Made by a program: the position numbers and the translations under genes
The notes under the pieces: model-generated
Database searches by the model: none
What the model was told of the DNA's origin: nothing
The model's input: the letters and a program-made list of their open reading frames with translations, nothing else
Part shown: positions 39,272-47,844 of the stretch, piece by piece
Layout of the letters: each line of letters starts with the position of its first letter
How positions within the stretch are numbered: the first letter of the stretch is position 1
Assembly (NCBI GenBank): GCA_016283075.1
Contig: JAEEMF010000001.1
Span: 1 to 49,849, forward strand
Direction of reading: 5' to 3'
DNA from: Bacilli bacterium
GTDB taxonomy: Bacteria; Bacillota_I; Bacilli_A; RF39; UBA660
DNA length: 49,849 bases

Positions 39272-41053
39272 TAGTTCTTTTAAATATTCTATTAAATCAG
39301 TAGCTACTTTATTTGAAAGTATACTAGATAATTCATCTATACTTGCTTCTCTCATTTTCTTTAGAGATCCATATTTTTTAAGAAGTTCTTTCTTTCTAGC
39401 AGGTCCTATCCCATCAACATTATCTAGAATGCTTTCTAAGGATCCCTTACTTCTTAGCTGTCTATGATAATTAATAGTATAGTTATGTACTTCATCTTGC
39501 ATTCTTTCTAAATAGTAGAATAAATTACTCTTTTTATCTATTTCGATTTCTTCTAGTGGATAGAATGCAAGGAGTCCTTCAGTGCTATGGTGGTTATCTT
39601 TTTTAAGTCCTACTACGGGAATATCTAAGTTTAAAGATGATATTATCTCTCTAGCTGCGTTTATTTGACCAACTCCTCCATCAACAATAATTAGATCTGG
39701 TCTTTCTAAATCATCCATAAGAACTCTATAATATCTTCTATAAATAACTTCTCTCATAGAAGCATAATCATCATTTTTATCTATACTTATCTTATATTTA
39801 CGATAATCATTTTTACTAGGTTTACCATTTTTAAATACGACCATACCAGATACTGTATAAGTACCAAATAGATGAGCATTATCAAATAGTTCTATTCTAT
39901 CTAGTTTATCTAAATGAAGTATTTCTCTAAGTGATTCATTAGCATTAATAGTTTTATCTTCATCTTTCTTAATAAGCTCAAATTTCTCATATAAGGCTTG
40001 TTTAGCATTATCATTTGCCATTTTAAGTAAATTCTTCTTTGAACCTTTTACTGGCGTTAAAACTGGTATATTTAAGTAATTAGAAAGCAGTTCTTTATCG
40101 ATTATATCTGGAACTAATATTTCCTTAGGAGGAATAATATCTTTTTCATAGAATGACGCTATATAATTTGTTAAATCTTCTTTGATATCATCTACTAAAG
40201 GAAATATCTTAGAACGCCTTTCTAAAATCTTACCACCTCTAATAAAGAATACTTGGATAGATAAATATCCTTTATCTGTATAATATCCAAAGATATCTCT
40301 ATTTGTAATATCATTTATTTCAACTTTTTGTTTAGTTAAAGTAACATTTAAATAATCAAGCATCTCCTTATATTCTTTAGCTTTTTCAAAGTTAAGCTTT
40401 TCAGACGCATTATTCATTTCTTCTTTAAGTTTCTTTATAACAATATCATCATTGCCGTGTAAGAATGAAAGTATTTCACTTTCCATTTGTTTTATTTTTT
40501 CTTCTTCTACTTTTAAAGCGCAGTATCCTAAACACTCCCCTATATGGTAATAAAGACAAGGAGTCTTTTCATAAGTCTTACATTTAGGTAAAGGATATAA
40601 TCTATTAAGTAGATTTACCGTATAACGGCATGCCGTAACATTAGGAAAAGGACCAAACATTCTAGAATGATTCTTTCTCTTTCTATTAATGTTTCTTACT
40701 ACATTAAGTCTTGGTACTTTATCAGTAGTAAGTTCTATATAAGGATAACTTTTATCATCTCTAAGGAGAATATTATACTTAGGATCATATTTTTTAATTA
40801 AGTTTATTTCAAGAACAAGTGATTCTGTTTCAGTATCTACTACTATATATTCAAAATCATATATTTCACTAACAAGTTTAGCAGTCTTACCAGTTTGAGT
40901 TCTATTAAAGTATGAAGATACTCTTTTATGTAAGTTTTTAGCTTTTCCTACATAGATGATTACTCCATCTTTATTCTTCATTTGATAAGATCCTGGCTTA
41001 TTAGGAACAAGTTTTAATTTATCTTGAATTCTTTTCTTAACACTTTCATCCAT
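39263..41053 (-). CDS. uvrC: Excinuclease ABC subunit C
   Basis: Dual-incision nuclease of nucleotide excision repair (596 residues). N-terminal GIY-YIG domain (GSYQMKNKDGVIIYVGKAKN, about 21-40), a Cys-rich linker region (CKTYEKTPCLYYHIGECLGYC, about 147-167) that may hold a metal cluster, a UVR/UvrB-binding motif (LNFEKAKEYKEML), the RNase H-like domain with DLIIVDGGVGQ, and C-terminal helix-hairpin-helix repeats (VDGIGPARKKELLKKYG). All parts are present. AAAGGAG lies before the ATG. It is cotranscribed with the small gene at 41068-41451, 14 bases upstream. Confidence 0.96.
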   Translation of the reverse strand: MDESVKKRIQDKLKLVPNKPGSYQMKNKDGVIIYVGKAKNLHKRVSSYFNRTQTGKTAKLVSEIYDFEYIVVDTETESLVLEINLIKKYDPKYNILLRDDKSYPYIELTTDKVPRLNVVRNINRKRKNHSRMFGPFPNVTACRYTVNLLNRLYPLPKCKTYEKTPCLYYHIGECLGYCALKVEEEKIKQMESEILSFLHGNDDIVIKKLKEEMNNASEKLNFEKAKEYKEMLDYLNVTLTKQKVEINDITNRDIFGYYTDKGYLSIQVFFIRGGKILERRSKIFPLVDDIKEDLTNYIASFYEKDIIPPKEILVPDIIDKELLSNYLNIPVLTPVKGSKKNLLKMANDNAKQALYEKFELIKKDEDKTINANESLREILHLDKLDRIELFDNAHLFGTYTVSGMVVFKNGKPSKNDYRKYKISIDKNDDYASMREVIYRRYYRVLMDDLERPDLIIVDGGVGQINAAREIISSLNLDIPVVGLKKDNHHSTEGLLAFYPLEEIEIDKKSNLFYYLERMQDEVHNYTINYHRQLRSKGSLESILDNVDGIGPARKKELLKKYGSLKKMREASIDELSSILSNKVATDLIEYLKELEK

Positions 41054-41067
41054 AAAGATTCTCCTTT

Positions 41068-41451
41068 CTAATATTTTCTTTTATTACTATTATTAAATCC
41101 TTTTGTATTTATTAAAGATTTAACCTTTCTATTATTTTTCTTAATACTTTGTTTATTTTCAAATGGTGGATACATATTATTTAAATATCTAATATCATAA
41201 TTTGATATATGAGTATACCTAATTAGTTCATCTGAAAAAGTATTTAATAAAGAAAACATTCTTTTATATCTTTCTTCTACTAAAGATACTTCTTCATTTA
41301 ATAAATCTAATACCTCACATACTTCTATTACATAATCATCAAAAGATATTTTATTATCTTCTACGGTATAATCAATACCTTCTTTAACAAGCTCTTTAAT
41401 AAGTTTTCTCATAGTTAAACCTACGTCACTGGTATAAATAATATTTGGCAT
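41068..41451 (-). CDS. Hypothetical 127-aa protein upstream of uvrC
   Basis: No family recognised. Residues 1-90 alternate short strands and helices (IIYTSDVGLTMRKLIKELVKEG, seen as two pieces around YTSDVG and KELVKEG) and the last 35 residues are very basic (KQSIKKNNRKVKSLINTKG), which suggests nucleic-acid binding. A TTG lies four codons before the ATG at 41451, which is preferred, with GGTGAT as its binding site. The gene is the first of a two-gene unit with uvrC. The divergent yigZ promoter overlaps its promoter region. Confidence 0.6.
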   Translation of the reverse strand: MPNIIYTSDVGLTMRKLIKELVKEGIDYTVEDNKISFDDYVIEVCEVLDLLNEEVSLVEERYKRMFSLLNTFSDELIRYTHISNYDIRYLNNMYPPFENKQSIKKNNRKVKSLINTKGFNNSNKRKY

Positions 41452-41467
41452 ATATATCACCAACTTT

Positions 41468-41508
41468 ATTATAGCATATTTGTCAATAATACCTTTTTAG
41501 TATATAAT
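41468..41508. promoter_or_regulatory. Divergent promoters of yigZ (+) and of the gene upstream of uvrC (-)
   Basis: Plus strand: TTGTCA (41480-41485), 17 bases, TATAAT (41503-41508), for yigZ. Minus strand: TGCTATAAT with TATAAT at 41473-41468, an extended -10, for the 41451 start. The two overlap in a region of 40 bases, so they may interfere with each other. Confidence 0.75.
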
Positions 41509-41524
41509 TTAGTCAGGTGATATT

Positions 41525-42115
41525 ATGAAAACTATCTCTAGTAATGTAGAAAATGAAATAGTTATTAATAAATCTAGATTTATTTGCAGGATATATAAAG
41601 TATATAGTGAGGATGAAGTTCTTAATATACTTAGTAATATAAAAAAAGAATATAAAGACGCAACTCATTATTGCTACTCATATATAATAGATAATACTAA
41701 AAGATTTAATGATGATGGAGAGCCTGGTGGTACAGCAGGAATGCCAATATTAAACGTTTTAGAAAGTAATAATTTAAATTATATACTTGCAGTAGTAATA
41801 AGATACTTTGGTGGTATTAAACTAGGTGCTGGAGGTTTAGTAAGAGCATATACTAACTCTGTTGTAGAAGCCTTAAATAAAGGAGCATTTAAGGAAATTA
41901 AAAAAGGTATTAATATAACAATTAACTTTTCATATGATAAAGTTAAATTAATAGATAATACCTTAAAAAATATAAATATTAAAAATAAAGATTTTAATGA
42001 ACTTATAACATATAACTTTGATATCAATATAGAAGACTATAATAATATTAAAGAAATACTAAATCAAAATGTATCTGATATATCTATAAAAGAAGATATC
42101 TTTATAGAAGAATAG
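41525..42115 (+). CDS. yigZ: YigZ/IMPACT-family protein
   Basis: A 196-residue protein of the UPF0029/IMPACT family. The conserved segment FNDDGEPGGTAGMPIL, with RYFGGIKLGAGGLVRAY, is almost invariant in the family; residues 135-195 form the second UPF0029 domain. Relatives bind GTP or RNA and one is a translation-linked regulator in eukaryotes; the bacterial role is not settled. AGGTGATATT precedes the ATG. It is one of only three plus-strand genes in the window and has its own promoter and terminator. Confidence 0.93.
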   Translation: MKTISSNVENEIVINKSRFICRIYKVYSEDEVLNILSNIKKEYKDATHYCYSYIIDNTKRFNDDGEPGGTAGMPILNVLESNNLNYILAVVIRYFGGIKLGAGGLVRAYTNSVVEALNKGAFKEIKKGINITINFSYDKVKLIDNTLKNINIKNKDFNELITYNFDINIEDYNNIKEILNQNVSDISIKEDIFIEE

Positions 42116-42143
42116 AAAAAAGAGGTTTTAAAACCTCTTTTTT
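42116..42143. terminator. Bidirectional terminator of yigZ and Nudix 5
   Basis: A perfect 28-base palindrome (six A, GAGG, TTTTAAAA, CCTC, six T) between two converging genes. It can act in both directions. Confidence 0.9.
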
Positions 42144-42552
42144 ATTTTAAATAAAGTTCTACTTCATATTTAATAGATTTCCAAACATCTCTTAAACCCG
42201 AATAAGATAATTTATCATATACGTCATCAAAAGGAACCCAAATAGTTGGATGAGTATCAGGACTATCATTATTACTAGGTCCTCCATCCTTACCTAAAAA
42301 GTAATACATTCTTACATCTTCTCCACCAGATGTAACATATTCTTCGATATATATACATTCCTTTTTAAGTAAAATGCATTCTCTTTTAGTTTCCTCTGCA
42401 GTTTCTCTAAGAGCACATTCTTCAACTGTTTCGCCTAGTTCTATATGCCCTTTTGGAAAAGAAAAATCATTTTGCTTTTCACGATATACAAGCGCGACTG
42501 TTTTATTAGTAGGATTAATCATTATACAACCAGCTTTAATAACCTTACTCAT
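42142..42552 (-). CDS. Nudix hydrolase 5 (Ap4A-hydrolase-like)
   Basis: A 136-residue Nudix protein with box at 35-57 (GHIELGETVEECALRETAEE). The preceding FSFPKGHIE is the pattern of the diadenosine tetraphosphate hydrolase and diphosphoinositol branch, and the MYYFLGKDGG stretch suits this group. Ap4A breakdown is the likeliest role but is inferred. Start: ATG at 42552 after TGGAGGTACAA, preferred over the TTG four codons upstream. Confidence 0.85.
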   Translation of the reverse strand: MSKVIKAGCIMINPTNKTVALVYREKQNDFSFPKGHIELGETVEECALRETAEETKRECILLKKECIYIEEYVTSGGEDVRMYYFLGKDGGPSNNDSPDTHPTIWVPFDDVYDKLSYSGLRDVWKSIKYEVELYLK

Positions 42553-42579
42553 TTGTACCTCCAAATTTTACTAGTAAAA

Positions 42580-42600
42580 AAGAGGCTTTAAACCTCTTCT
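42580..42600 (-). terminator. Terminator of the lipoprotein gene
   Basis: AAGAGG and CCTCTT around CTTTAAA, followed by TTTTTTAC on the minus strand. It overlaps the lipoprotein stop codon. Confidence 0.7.
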
Positions 42601-43340
42601 TATTTTAATGAATCTTTATTTATTTCAGAAACATTATTTACTGCTGCAAAGAATACTGCAAGTGTTAAATCATCTTCAATTTTAGATCCTGATTTTAAAT
42701 TAAATAGAATCTTATAAACATATCCATCTTTATCTACCCAGCAAGCAGCATCTGTATCTTTAGTAAATCTAATATCATTTACTGAAGTATCAGCAATAAC
42801 TCTTTTCATAACAGCTTTACTAACTTTAAATGAATATTTTTGATATGCTTCTCCACTTATTTCTTCAGTAACTGGTTTTTCAACACTTTTAGCTTTTAAT
42901 AATGTTTTTAAGAATAAATCTGTATCAGTAAACGGAACTTTCTTATCAGTTTTTTCATAAGTTCCAGTTTCTTCAACGATTTCACCATCTTCACCGATAG
43001 TTGCACCAAAATCATAACCTAATTCTAATTCATCATTATCTTTTTCAGGAGCAATATATTCATAGTTTACTCCATCAACTCTATAATAAGTTTTATTATT
43101 ATTTGAATCTACTATTTTAAATCCTTTATTTAAATAGTTTTGAACTAAAAAAATATCACTTACCTTTTCACCATTATATAAACCATATAATCTAATATTA
43201 ACTTGATATCCAGATATTTGATTTTTACCAGATCCAACGCTCATCTTCTTATAAGCACTATATAGATCAGCCTTTCCACATCCAGTTAATAATAAAGTAA
43301 TACCTAAAAGTGAAATAAATAATTTTAATTTATTTTTCAT
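42600..43340 (-). CDS. Predicted lipoprotein
   Basis: A 246-residue extracellular lipoprotein. A basic N-terminus and hydrophobic segment end in the lipobox LLTGC, so Cys21 is lipidated after cleavage. The mature part is beta-rich, with YQVNIRLYGLYNGEKVSDIF and NKTYYRVDGVNYEYIAPE; the overall pattern recalls single-domain outer-surface carrier or structural proteins, but no family was recognised. AGGAGAGG precedes the ATG, and a good promoter lies 28 bases upstream. Single-gene unit. Confidence 0.8.
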   Translation of the reverse strand: MKNKLKLFISLLGITLLLTGCGKADLYSAYKKMSVGSGKNQISGYQVNIRLYGLYNGEKVSDIFLVQNYLNKGFKIVDSNNNKTYYRVDGVNYEYIAPEKDNDELELGYDFGATIGEDGEIVEETGTYEKTDKKVPFTDTDLFLKTLLKAKSVEKPVTEEISGEAYQKYSFKVSKAVMKRVIADTSVNDIRFTKDTDAACWVDKDGYVYKILFNLKSGSKIEDDLTLAVFFAAVNNVSEINKDSLK

Positions 43341-43367
43341 AAGAACCTCTCCTATTCTCTATAATTA

Positions 43368-43396
43368 ATAATATAACATAGCACCAAATTAGTCAA
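43368..43396 (-). promoter_or_regulatory. Sigma-A promoter of the lipoprotein gene
   Basis: TTGACT (43396-43391), 17 bases, TATTAT (43373-43368). Confidence 0.75.
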
Positions 43397-43418
43397 GATT
43401 TCTTAGCTAATTAAAGTA

Positions 43419-43769
43419 CTATTTTAAATTGTTATAAAAATCTTTTATAAAGTTAATTATATCTTCATTATTTTCTTTTACTTTAGGTAAAGTAAGTAAT
43501 TCATCTAGGGAGAAATATTCTCCGTCTTTAGTAGTATCTACTTCATAAAAATAATGATGATAAGTTCTATTTTCATTATGTGATACTGAGTATTTATCAT
43601 GTACTTTATCAAATAGTAGTTTTACTTTATCAGTATTATACATATCTTTTATAGTATTAATATCATTACCTTTTATATTAGGAAATAAATACATACCCCA
43701 TCTATCATCAAAATAGTTTAAATATTTATTACCTTTTTTAATAATTATTATTGAGTGAACACTTTCCAT
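43419..43769 (-). CDS. Degenerate Nudix-like protein
   Basis: A 116-residue protein that looks like a Nudix fold without its catalytic box. SVHSIIIIKKGNKYLNY resembles the first strand pair, LFPNIKGND stands where the P-G-G-G-E start of the box should be, and YHHYFYEVD and YFSLDELLTL match later core strands. None of the REUXEE glutamates is present, so it probably binds rather than hydrolyses. The longer frame starts at an ATG 13 codons upstream, but that ATG overlaps a likely -10 (TATAAT), so the ATG at 43769 is preferred. Unknown ligand. Confidence 0.55.
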   Translation of the reverse strand: MESVHSIIIIKKGNKYLNYFDDRWGMYLFPNIKGNDINTIKDMYNTDKVKLLFDKVHDKYSVSHNENRTYHHYFYEVDTTKDGEYFSLDELLTLPKVKENNEDIINFIKDFYNNLK

Positions 43770-43823
43770 ATTTAATCTCTTTTCTATTATATATTTATAA
43801 TTATACATTAAAGTTTATAAAAA

Positions 43824-43844
43824 AGATACAACTAAGTTGTATCT
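43824..43844 (-). terminator. Terminator of the zinc-ribbon protein gene
   Basis: A 10-base arm (43824-43833) and its complement (43835-43844); allowing for a loop of about five bases the stem is 8 bp. Followed by T-rich minus-strand sequence. Confidence 0.65.
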
Positions 43845-45471
43845 AGTTTTCAAATAAAGTTTTCCCTGAGTAAGTATAGTAACTTTCTTTACCATTTTTT
43901 CTTACTTTAATATATTCATCTGTATATAGTACGTCACCTTCAAGTTTTAATATAACTTTCTTAGTATTTAAATCTACTACTTCTTCATAGTCGTTATACT
44001 TAGCCGATGCATAATCTTTACCAAGTTTAGTACGTACTGTTATATCACAATCAGAACATGAATATATTTCATTTTCTTTTTTATCTAAAAGAGAATATTT
44101 ATCATTAATTTTAACACTGTAATAACTATTATTATCAGTTTTTTCATAATAAATATTATCATATTCTTTAGAAAGTTTATTTCCTTTAGAATTCATTAAA
44201 TAATACTTTTCATCAGTTTTAACTCTATATATATTATCTTTAGATGGATTAAATACTTTAAATCCATAATTAAATGCTTCTTTACCATCTAAAGTAAATA
44301 CATGATATAACTGATCTTTTCTATTATATAATGCGTAGAATTCTTTAACGTTTAAATTTTGTAAATAAGTAGTTTTAATTTGATAATCTTTTAATCTTTT
44401 TACTTCTTTATCATTTCTTATAAATACAACTTCACCAGAATCCATCTTAACATAGTTATGTTCATCATAGAAGAACTCATTTTTAGAATACTCTCTTCCT
44501 AATTTATAATCACTTGTTAAGAAATAATCATCATAAGAAGATTTTGCTCTTGTACAAAGAATAGTATCATCTACTTCATCAATATCGTAGCAGTTTTCAT
44601 CTACATCTATTACTTTACCTCTAGAAATTACTTTATGTTCTTTTCTATTAGGACTACTATTTAAATCACGGCAGTGACTTAATAAAGTATCTCCACTTGA
44701 TAAGTCTTCCATACAATATTCAGTATCAGATTCAAATTTAGTTATAAGTTTATCATTTGATTTATCAAATAAATAATTAGTTCCTTCTAAGAATATAAGA
44801 GCATATTTATTATTTGCATATATTCCAGTATCATCATTATATTTGCTTTCATATCCTTTAACATTTTCCCTAATTAATTCTTTACCATCTTTACCAAATA
44901 CGATAAATTCTTTTTTATTACTAATAGTTATATAGTAATCTCCCATATCTTCTACTGAATATCCAGTAGCATCAAATACTTCTTTACCACTACTTGTAAT
45001 AATATTAGTTTTACCATCTTCATAAAGTGTTAAATAATATCCAGAACTTGTATAAAGTGAGCTTGGACTAGTTGCAGAAACAACTGCATATCCTTTTTCA
45101 TCAAGTACTAATGATGTATTACCAGTTCTAGCAAATGCTTTTCCATCAAATGGAGTAGATACTGAAGTATAAACAAAGTCTGTTAGTTTATCTCCATCTG
45201 CATTAAATAAAGCATATTTACTAGTACTACTATTTTTTAAGAAGAATATTACTTTCTTTAAATTAACATTATTTTCTTTATTAGAAGTTTCTTCTTTAGT
45301 ATCATTTCCTTTTAAAAGGAATAATGAAATTACTCCAAGTACTAAAACAAGTACTCCTCCTATTATTATAAGTGGAAGTTTACTACTTTTCTTAGGACTA
45401 TTTGTTACATTAGTTCCGCAGTTAGGACAAAAACTTCCTGTAAAACTTGTACCACAATTTGGGCAGTTCAT
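43843..45471 (-). CDS. Zinc-ribbon membrane protein with WG-repeat-like extracellular domain
   Basis: A 542-residue protein. Residues 1-20 form a zinc ribbon (CPNC at 3-6, CPNC at 15-18) in the cytoplasm, a membrane helix lies at 33-53, and the rest is outside. This part contains repeated units of about 40-60 residues, such as KYALFNADGDKLTDFVY, YYLTLYEDGKTNIITSSGKE and YYLMNSKGNKLSKEYDNIYY, that resemble WG-type repeats or a beta-propeller. The protein may sense something outside and report through the ribbon, but the topology and role are inferred. An ATG at 45471 after AAAGGA is used; a GTG two codons earlier is possible. Confidence 0.7.
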   Translation of the reverse strand: MNCPNCGTSFTGSFCPNCGTNVTNSPKKSSKLPLIIIGGVLVLVLGVISLFLLKGNDTKEETSNKENNVNLKKVIFFLKNSSTSKYALFNADGDKLTDFVYTSVSTPFDGKAFARTGNTSLVLDEKGYAVVSATSPSSLYTSSGYYLTLYEDGKTNIITSSGKEVFDATGYSVEDMGDYYITISNKKEFIVFGKDGKELIRENVKGYESKYNDDTGIYANNKYALIFLEGTNYLFDKSNDKLITKFESDTEYCMEDLSSGDTLLSHCRDLNSSPNRKEHKVISRGKVIDVDENCYDIDEVDDTILCTRAKSSYDDYFLTSDYKLGREYSKNEFFYDEHNYVKMDSGEVVFIRNDKEVKRLKDYQIKTTYLQNLNVKEFYALYNRKDQLYHVFTLDGKEAFNYGFKVFNPSKDNIYRVKTDEKYYLMNSKGNKLSKEYDNIYYEKTDNNSYYSVKINDKYSLLDKKENEIYSCSDCDITVRTKLGKDYASAKYNDYEEVVDLNTKKVILKLEGDVLYTDEYIKVRKNGKESYYTYSGKTLFEN

Positions 45472-45504
45472 ATACACACATCCTTTACCATAACTAATTA
45501 TAAC

Positions 45505-45531
45505 AAAAAAACTAGTTAGATACTAGTTTTT
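45505..45531 (-). terminator. Terminator of the 147-aa gene
   Basis: 10-bp stem (45507-45516 with 45522-45531), 5-base loop, then a T-run on the minus strand. It overlaps the gene's end. Confidence 0.75.
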
Positions 45532-45959
45532 ACATATGGTTTTACACCATTTTCTTTTAACGATTCAAATTCTTCTTTTGTATGAAAAGAATTACTTACA
45601 AGTTTGCCATTTTTAACTTCTTTTTCAAGTTCATGAAGATGTCTATTAGTACCAATTCTATCTACAATATCATCAAATGATAACTTTGAATATAATACTA
45701 AATAATCTGAATAAGAAGTAAGACCACACTTAATACATCCATAGTAGTGACCATTAAATTCATTATCAGATATCACTACTATTTCATGATTACATTCTCT
45801 ATATTTATCTAGACTAGCTTCTTCTAAAGATGAATCAATATTACCTATTGCACTAGCTAAACTAGCATAAGTTCTTACTTTTGGATCACTCATTAACTTC
45901 TTCATTTTATCAAGTATAGTTTTTTTACTAGCATTTAGTCTTTCATATGATGTATTCAC
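45516..45959 (-). CDS. Hypothetical 147-aa protein with possible zinc site
   Basis: No family recognised. Helical N-terminus (about 1-50) is followed by CNH (Cys56, His58) and YYGCIKCGL (Cys75, Cys78), which could bind one zinc in a treble-clef-like or small zinc knuckle. The C-terminal half (about 85-147) is charged and helical. The start is a GTG after a strong GAGGTGAAA site. It lies between the zinc-ribbon protein and an EamA transporter, each with its own terminator. Confidence 0.6.
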   Translation of the reverse strand: MNTSYERLNASKKTILDKMKKLMSDPKVRTYASLASAIGNIDSSLEEASLDKYRECNHEIVVISDNEFNGHYYGCIKCGLTSYSDYLVLYSKLSFDDIVDRIGTNRHLHELEKEVKNGKLVSNSFHTKEEFESLKENGVKPYVKTSI

Positions 45960-45999
45960 ACTTTCACCTCTTTTGGTAAATGATATTATACTACATAAA

Positions 46000-46022
46000 A
46001 AAGATTAAGCAAGGCTTAATCT
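46000..46022 (-). terminator. Terminator of the EamA-family gene
   Basis: 9-bp stem (46002-46010 with 46014-46022), 3-base loop, then TTTTTTATG on the minus strand. Confidence 0.75.
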
Positions 46023-46921
46023 TAAATATCCATAAATGCTAGTATTACTATACCTATTACTGCTATAAAAAGGAATAAGTATTTTGTTTTAGATAATTTT
46101 TCTTTTAGGAATATACTAGATAATATCATGGATAAAATACAGTAACTTCCTACGATAGAAGCATTAATAGTAGAATCTGCACCCATAGCAAATACATAGA
46201 AGAACTGTCCTAGTGTTTCAAGTCCTGCAGCAGTCCACATACTAATATTCTTTTTAAAAGTAATTTTTTCTTTTTTCTTACTTAAATAAATAATACCAAT
46301 AATTGCTACTACTAAGAATGTATATTCATAACTTACTAAAGCTATATTTTCACTTACTATTCCAAATTTATCTAAGTATAAAGCATCTAAGAATGTCCCT
46401 AGTCCATCTATTACGCAGTATCCTACTGGAAATAGTATTGCTAAAATACTTTTTGTTTTAGATACTTTTACTACTTTATTTTCTTTCTTTTCAATTAAAG
46501 ATACAAAGAAAACTCCAATAAATATTAAAAAGAATGCTAAATATGCTACCCATGGTAGAGTCTCTTTAAAAAATAATAGTAGTAATAAACTTGTTATAAC
46601 ACCACTTGTATTTTGTACAGGACTTGAAATAGAAAGTTCTATATATTTAAGTCCTTTATATCCTATATACATAGAAAGAATATAACACATAGATACTGGT
46701 AAATACTTAACTGAATCTAATAAATTAGAACCAAAGTTATTAAAGGTAATTCCATTATAAATAATGAATCCAGTTGCATATATACCCATTACTATACCTA
46801 CAACAATAGCTGTTTTTAAATCACTATATTTATCTTTATCATTATTAGATTTTTTATAAAATAAATCAGCAGTCCCCCAAAAAGCAAAACAAAGTAAACT
46901 AAATAATGTACTTATTTTCAT
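46022..46921 (-). CDS. EamA/DMT-family transporter
   Basis: A 299-residue inner-membrane transporter of the drug/metabolite superfamily, with ten predicted helices in two repeats of five. The first repeat opens with LLCFAFWGTADLFYKKS and the second contains GLETLGQFFYVFAMGAD. Substrate unknown; family members export amino acids, sugars or small metabolites. GGAGTGAGAAT precedes the ATG. It forms a single-gene unit with a terminator just after it. Confidence 0.88.
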   Translation of the reverse strand: MKISTLFSLLCFAFWGTADLFYKKSNNDKDKYSDLKTAIVVGIVMGIYATGFIIYNGITFNNFGSNLLDSVKYLPVSMCYILSMYIGYKGLKYIELSISSPVQNTSGVITSLLLLLFFKETLPWVAYLAFFLIFIGVFFVSLIEKKENKVVKVSKTKSILAILFPVGYCVIDGLGTFLDALYLDKFGIVSENIALVSYEYTFLVVAIIGIIYLSKKKEKITFKKNISMWTAAGLETLGQFFYVFAMGADSTINASIVGSYCILSMILSSIFLKEKLSKTKYLFLFIAVIGIVILAFMDI

Positions 46922-46951
46922 ATTCTCACTCCAAACTTGTCTAATTATAAC

Positions 46952-46981
46952 AAAAAAGAGAATGATTAATCAATCTCTTTT
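46952..46981 (-). terminator. Terminator of the PHP-domain gene
   Basis: AAAAGAGA (46954-46961) pairs with TCTCTTTT (46974-46981), and TGATT/AATCA may pair inside. T-run on the minus strand. It overlaps the stop codon. Confidence 0.65.
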
Positions 46982-47844
46982 AGTATACTTTCAGTATTTA
47001 TTTCTATTTCCAAAGAAGGAAGTCCTATTTCAGGATGAATTCCATCTGTTGCATGAAAGTCAGATCCTACTGTAACAAATTTATTACATTCTTTTGCAAC
47101 TTTAAGCCACTTATCTATATCATTATGCATATTATTATCTCTATCTACATATAGATAGTATGCTTCTACTCCGTCAGCATTCATATCACTAATAATACTT
47201 TTTATATCACCAGGAGTTAAACCATCTTCATAAGAGTATGCTACTGGATGAGCAAGTACTACTTTACCACCAGCTAATCTAATTAAATCAGCAGCTTCTT
47301 TAGGAGTAATACTTTCTTTTTTAGCATATGCTGGGCATCCTTCATTCATTATAGTTTCAATAAATAATCCCTTACTAGGAATAGTATTAAACTCTTTTAA
47401 TAGAAGTTTTTCATTATCTTTATTTCCTATTATATCAAGTGCTATATGAGCTTTAGTTACTGCTTCTATTTTATCTAGTTCTTCTGTATTAACTTTATAA
47501 CCAAGTTCTTCTAATTTACTTGCTACATTATATAAATAATCATGTCTAGCATTTCTTACTTTAGATAACTTTTCTATAAAATCAGTATTATTTATATCAA
47601 TATTATAACCTAGTACATGAATACCACATTTACTTATTTTAGTAGATATTTCTACTCCTTTAATTAAGTTAATACCTTTTTCTTTAGCATAATCTATTAA
47701 CTCTTTAGAATAAGCATCTACTGTATCATGATCTGCTATAGATATAGTAGTAACTCCATTTTCTAAAGCTTTATCAATAACTTCAAAAGGAGTTAAACTT
47801 CCATCTGAACAGTTTGTATGTATATGTAAATCTATTTTTTCCAT
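46966..47844 (-). CDS. PHP-domain phosphoesterase (RNase AM/YciV-like)
   Basis: A 292-residue PHP-family metal-dependent phosphoesterase. The trinuclear site residues are in place: DLHIHTNCSDGS (His7, His9), SIADHDTVDA, KGVEIST, VVLAHPVAY, and the C-terminal SDFHATDG. The length and motifs match the YciV/TrpH group, which removes 3' phosphates of 3',5'-bisphosphonucleotides or trims 5' ends of rRNA (RNase AM). It starts within the end of the 317-aa gene (13-base overlap), so the two are translationally coupled. Confidence 0.88.
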   Translation of the reverse strand: MEKIDLHIHTNCSDGSLTPFEVIDKALENGVTTISIADHDTVDAYSKELIDYAKEKGINLIKGVEISTKISKCGIHVLGYNIDINNTDFIEKLSKVRNARHDYLYNVASKLEELGYKVNTEELDKIEAVTKAHIALDIIGNKDNEKLLLKEFNTIPSKGLFIETIMNEGCPAYAKKESITPKEAADLIRLAGGKVVLAHPVAYSYEDGLTPGDIKSIISDMNADGVEAYYLYVDRDNNMHNDIDKWLKVAKECNKFVTVGSDFHATDGIHPEIGLPSLEIEINTESILKEID

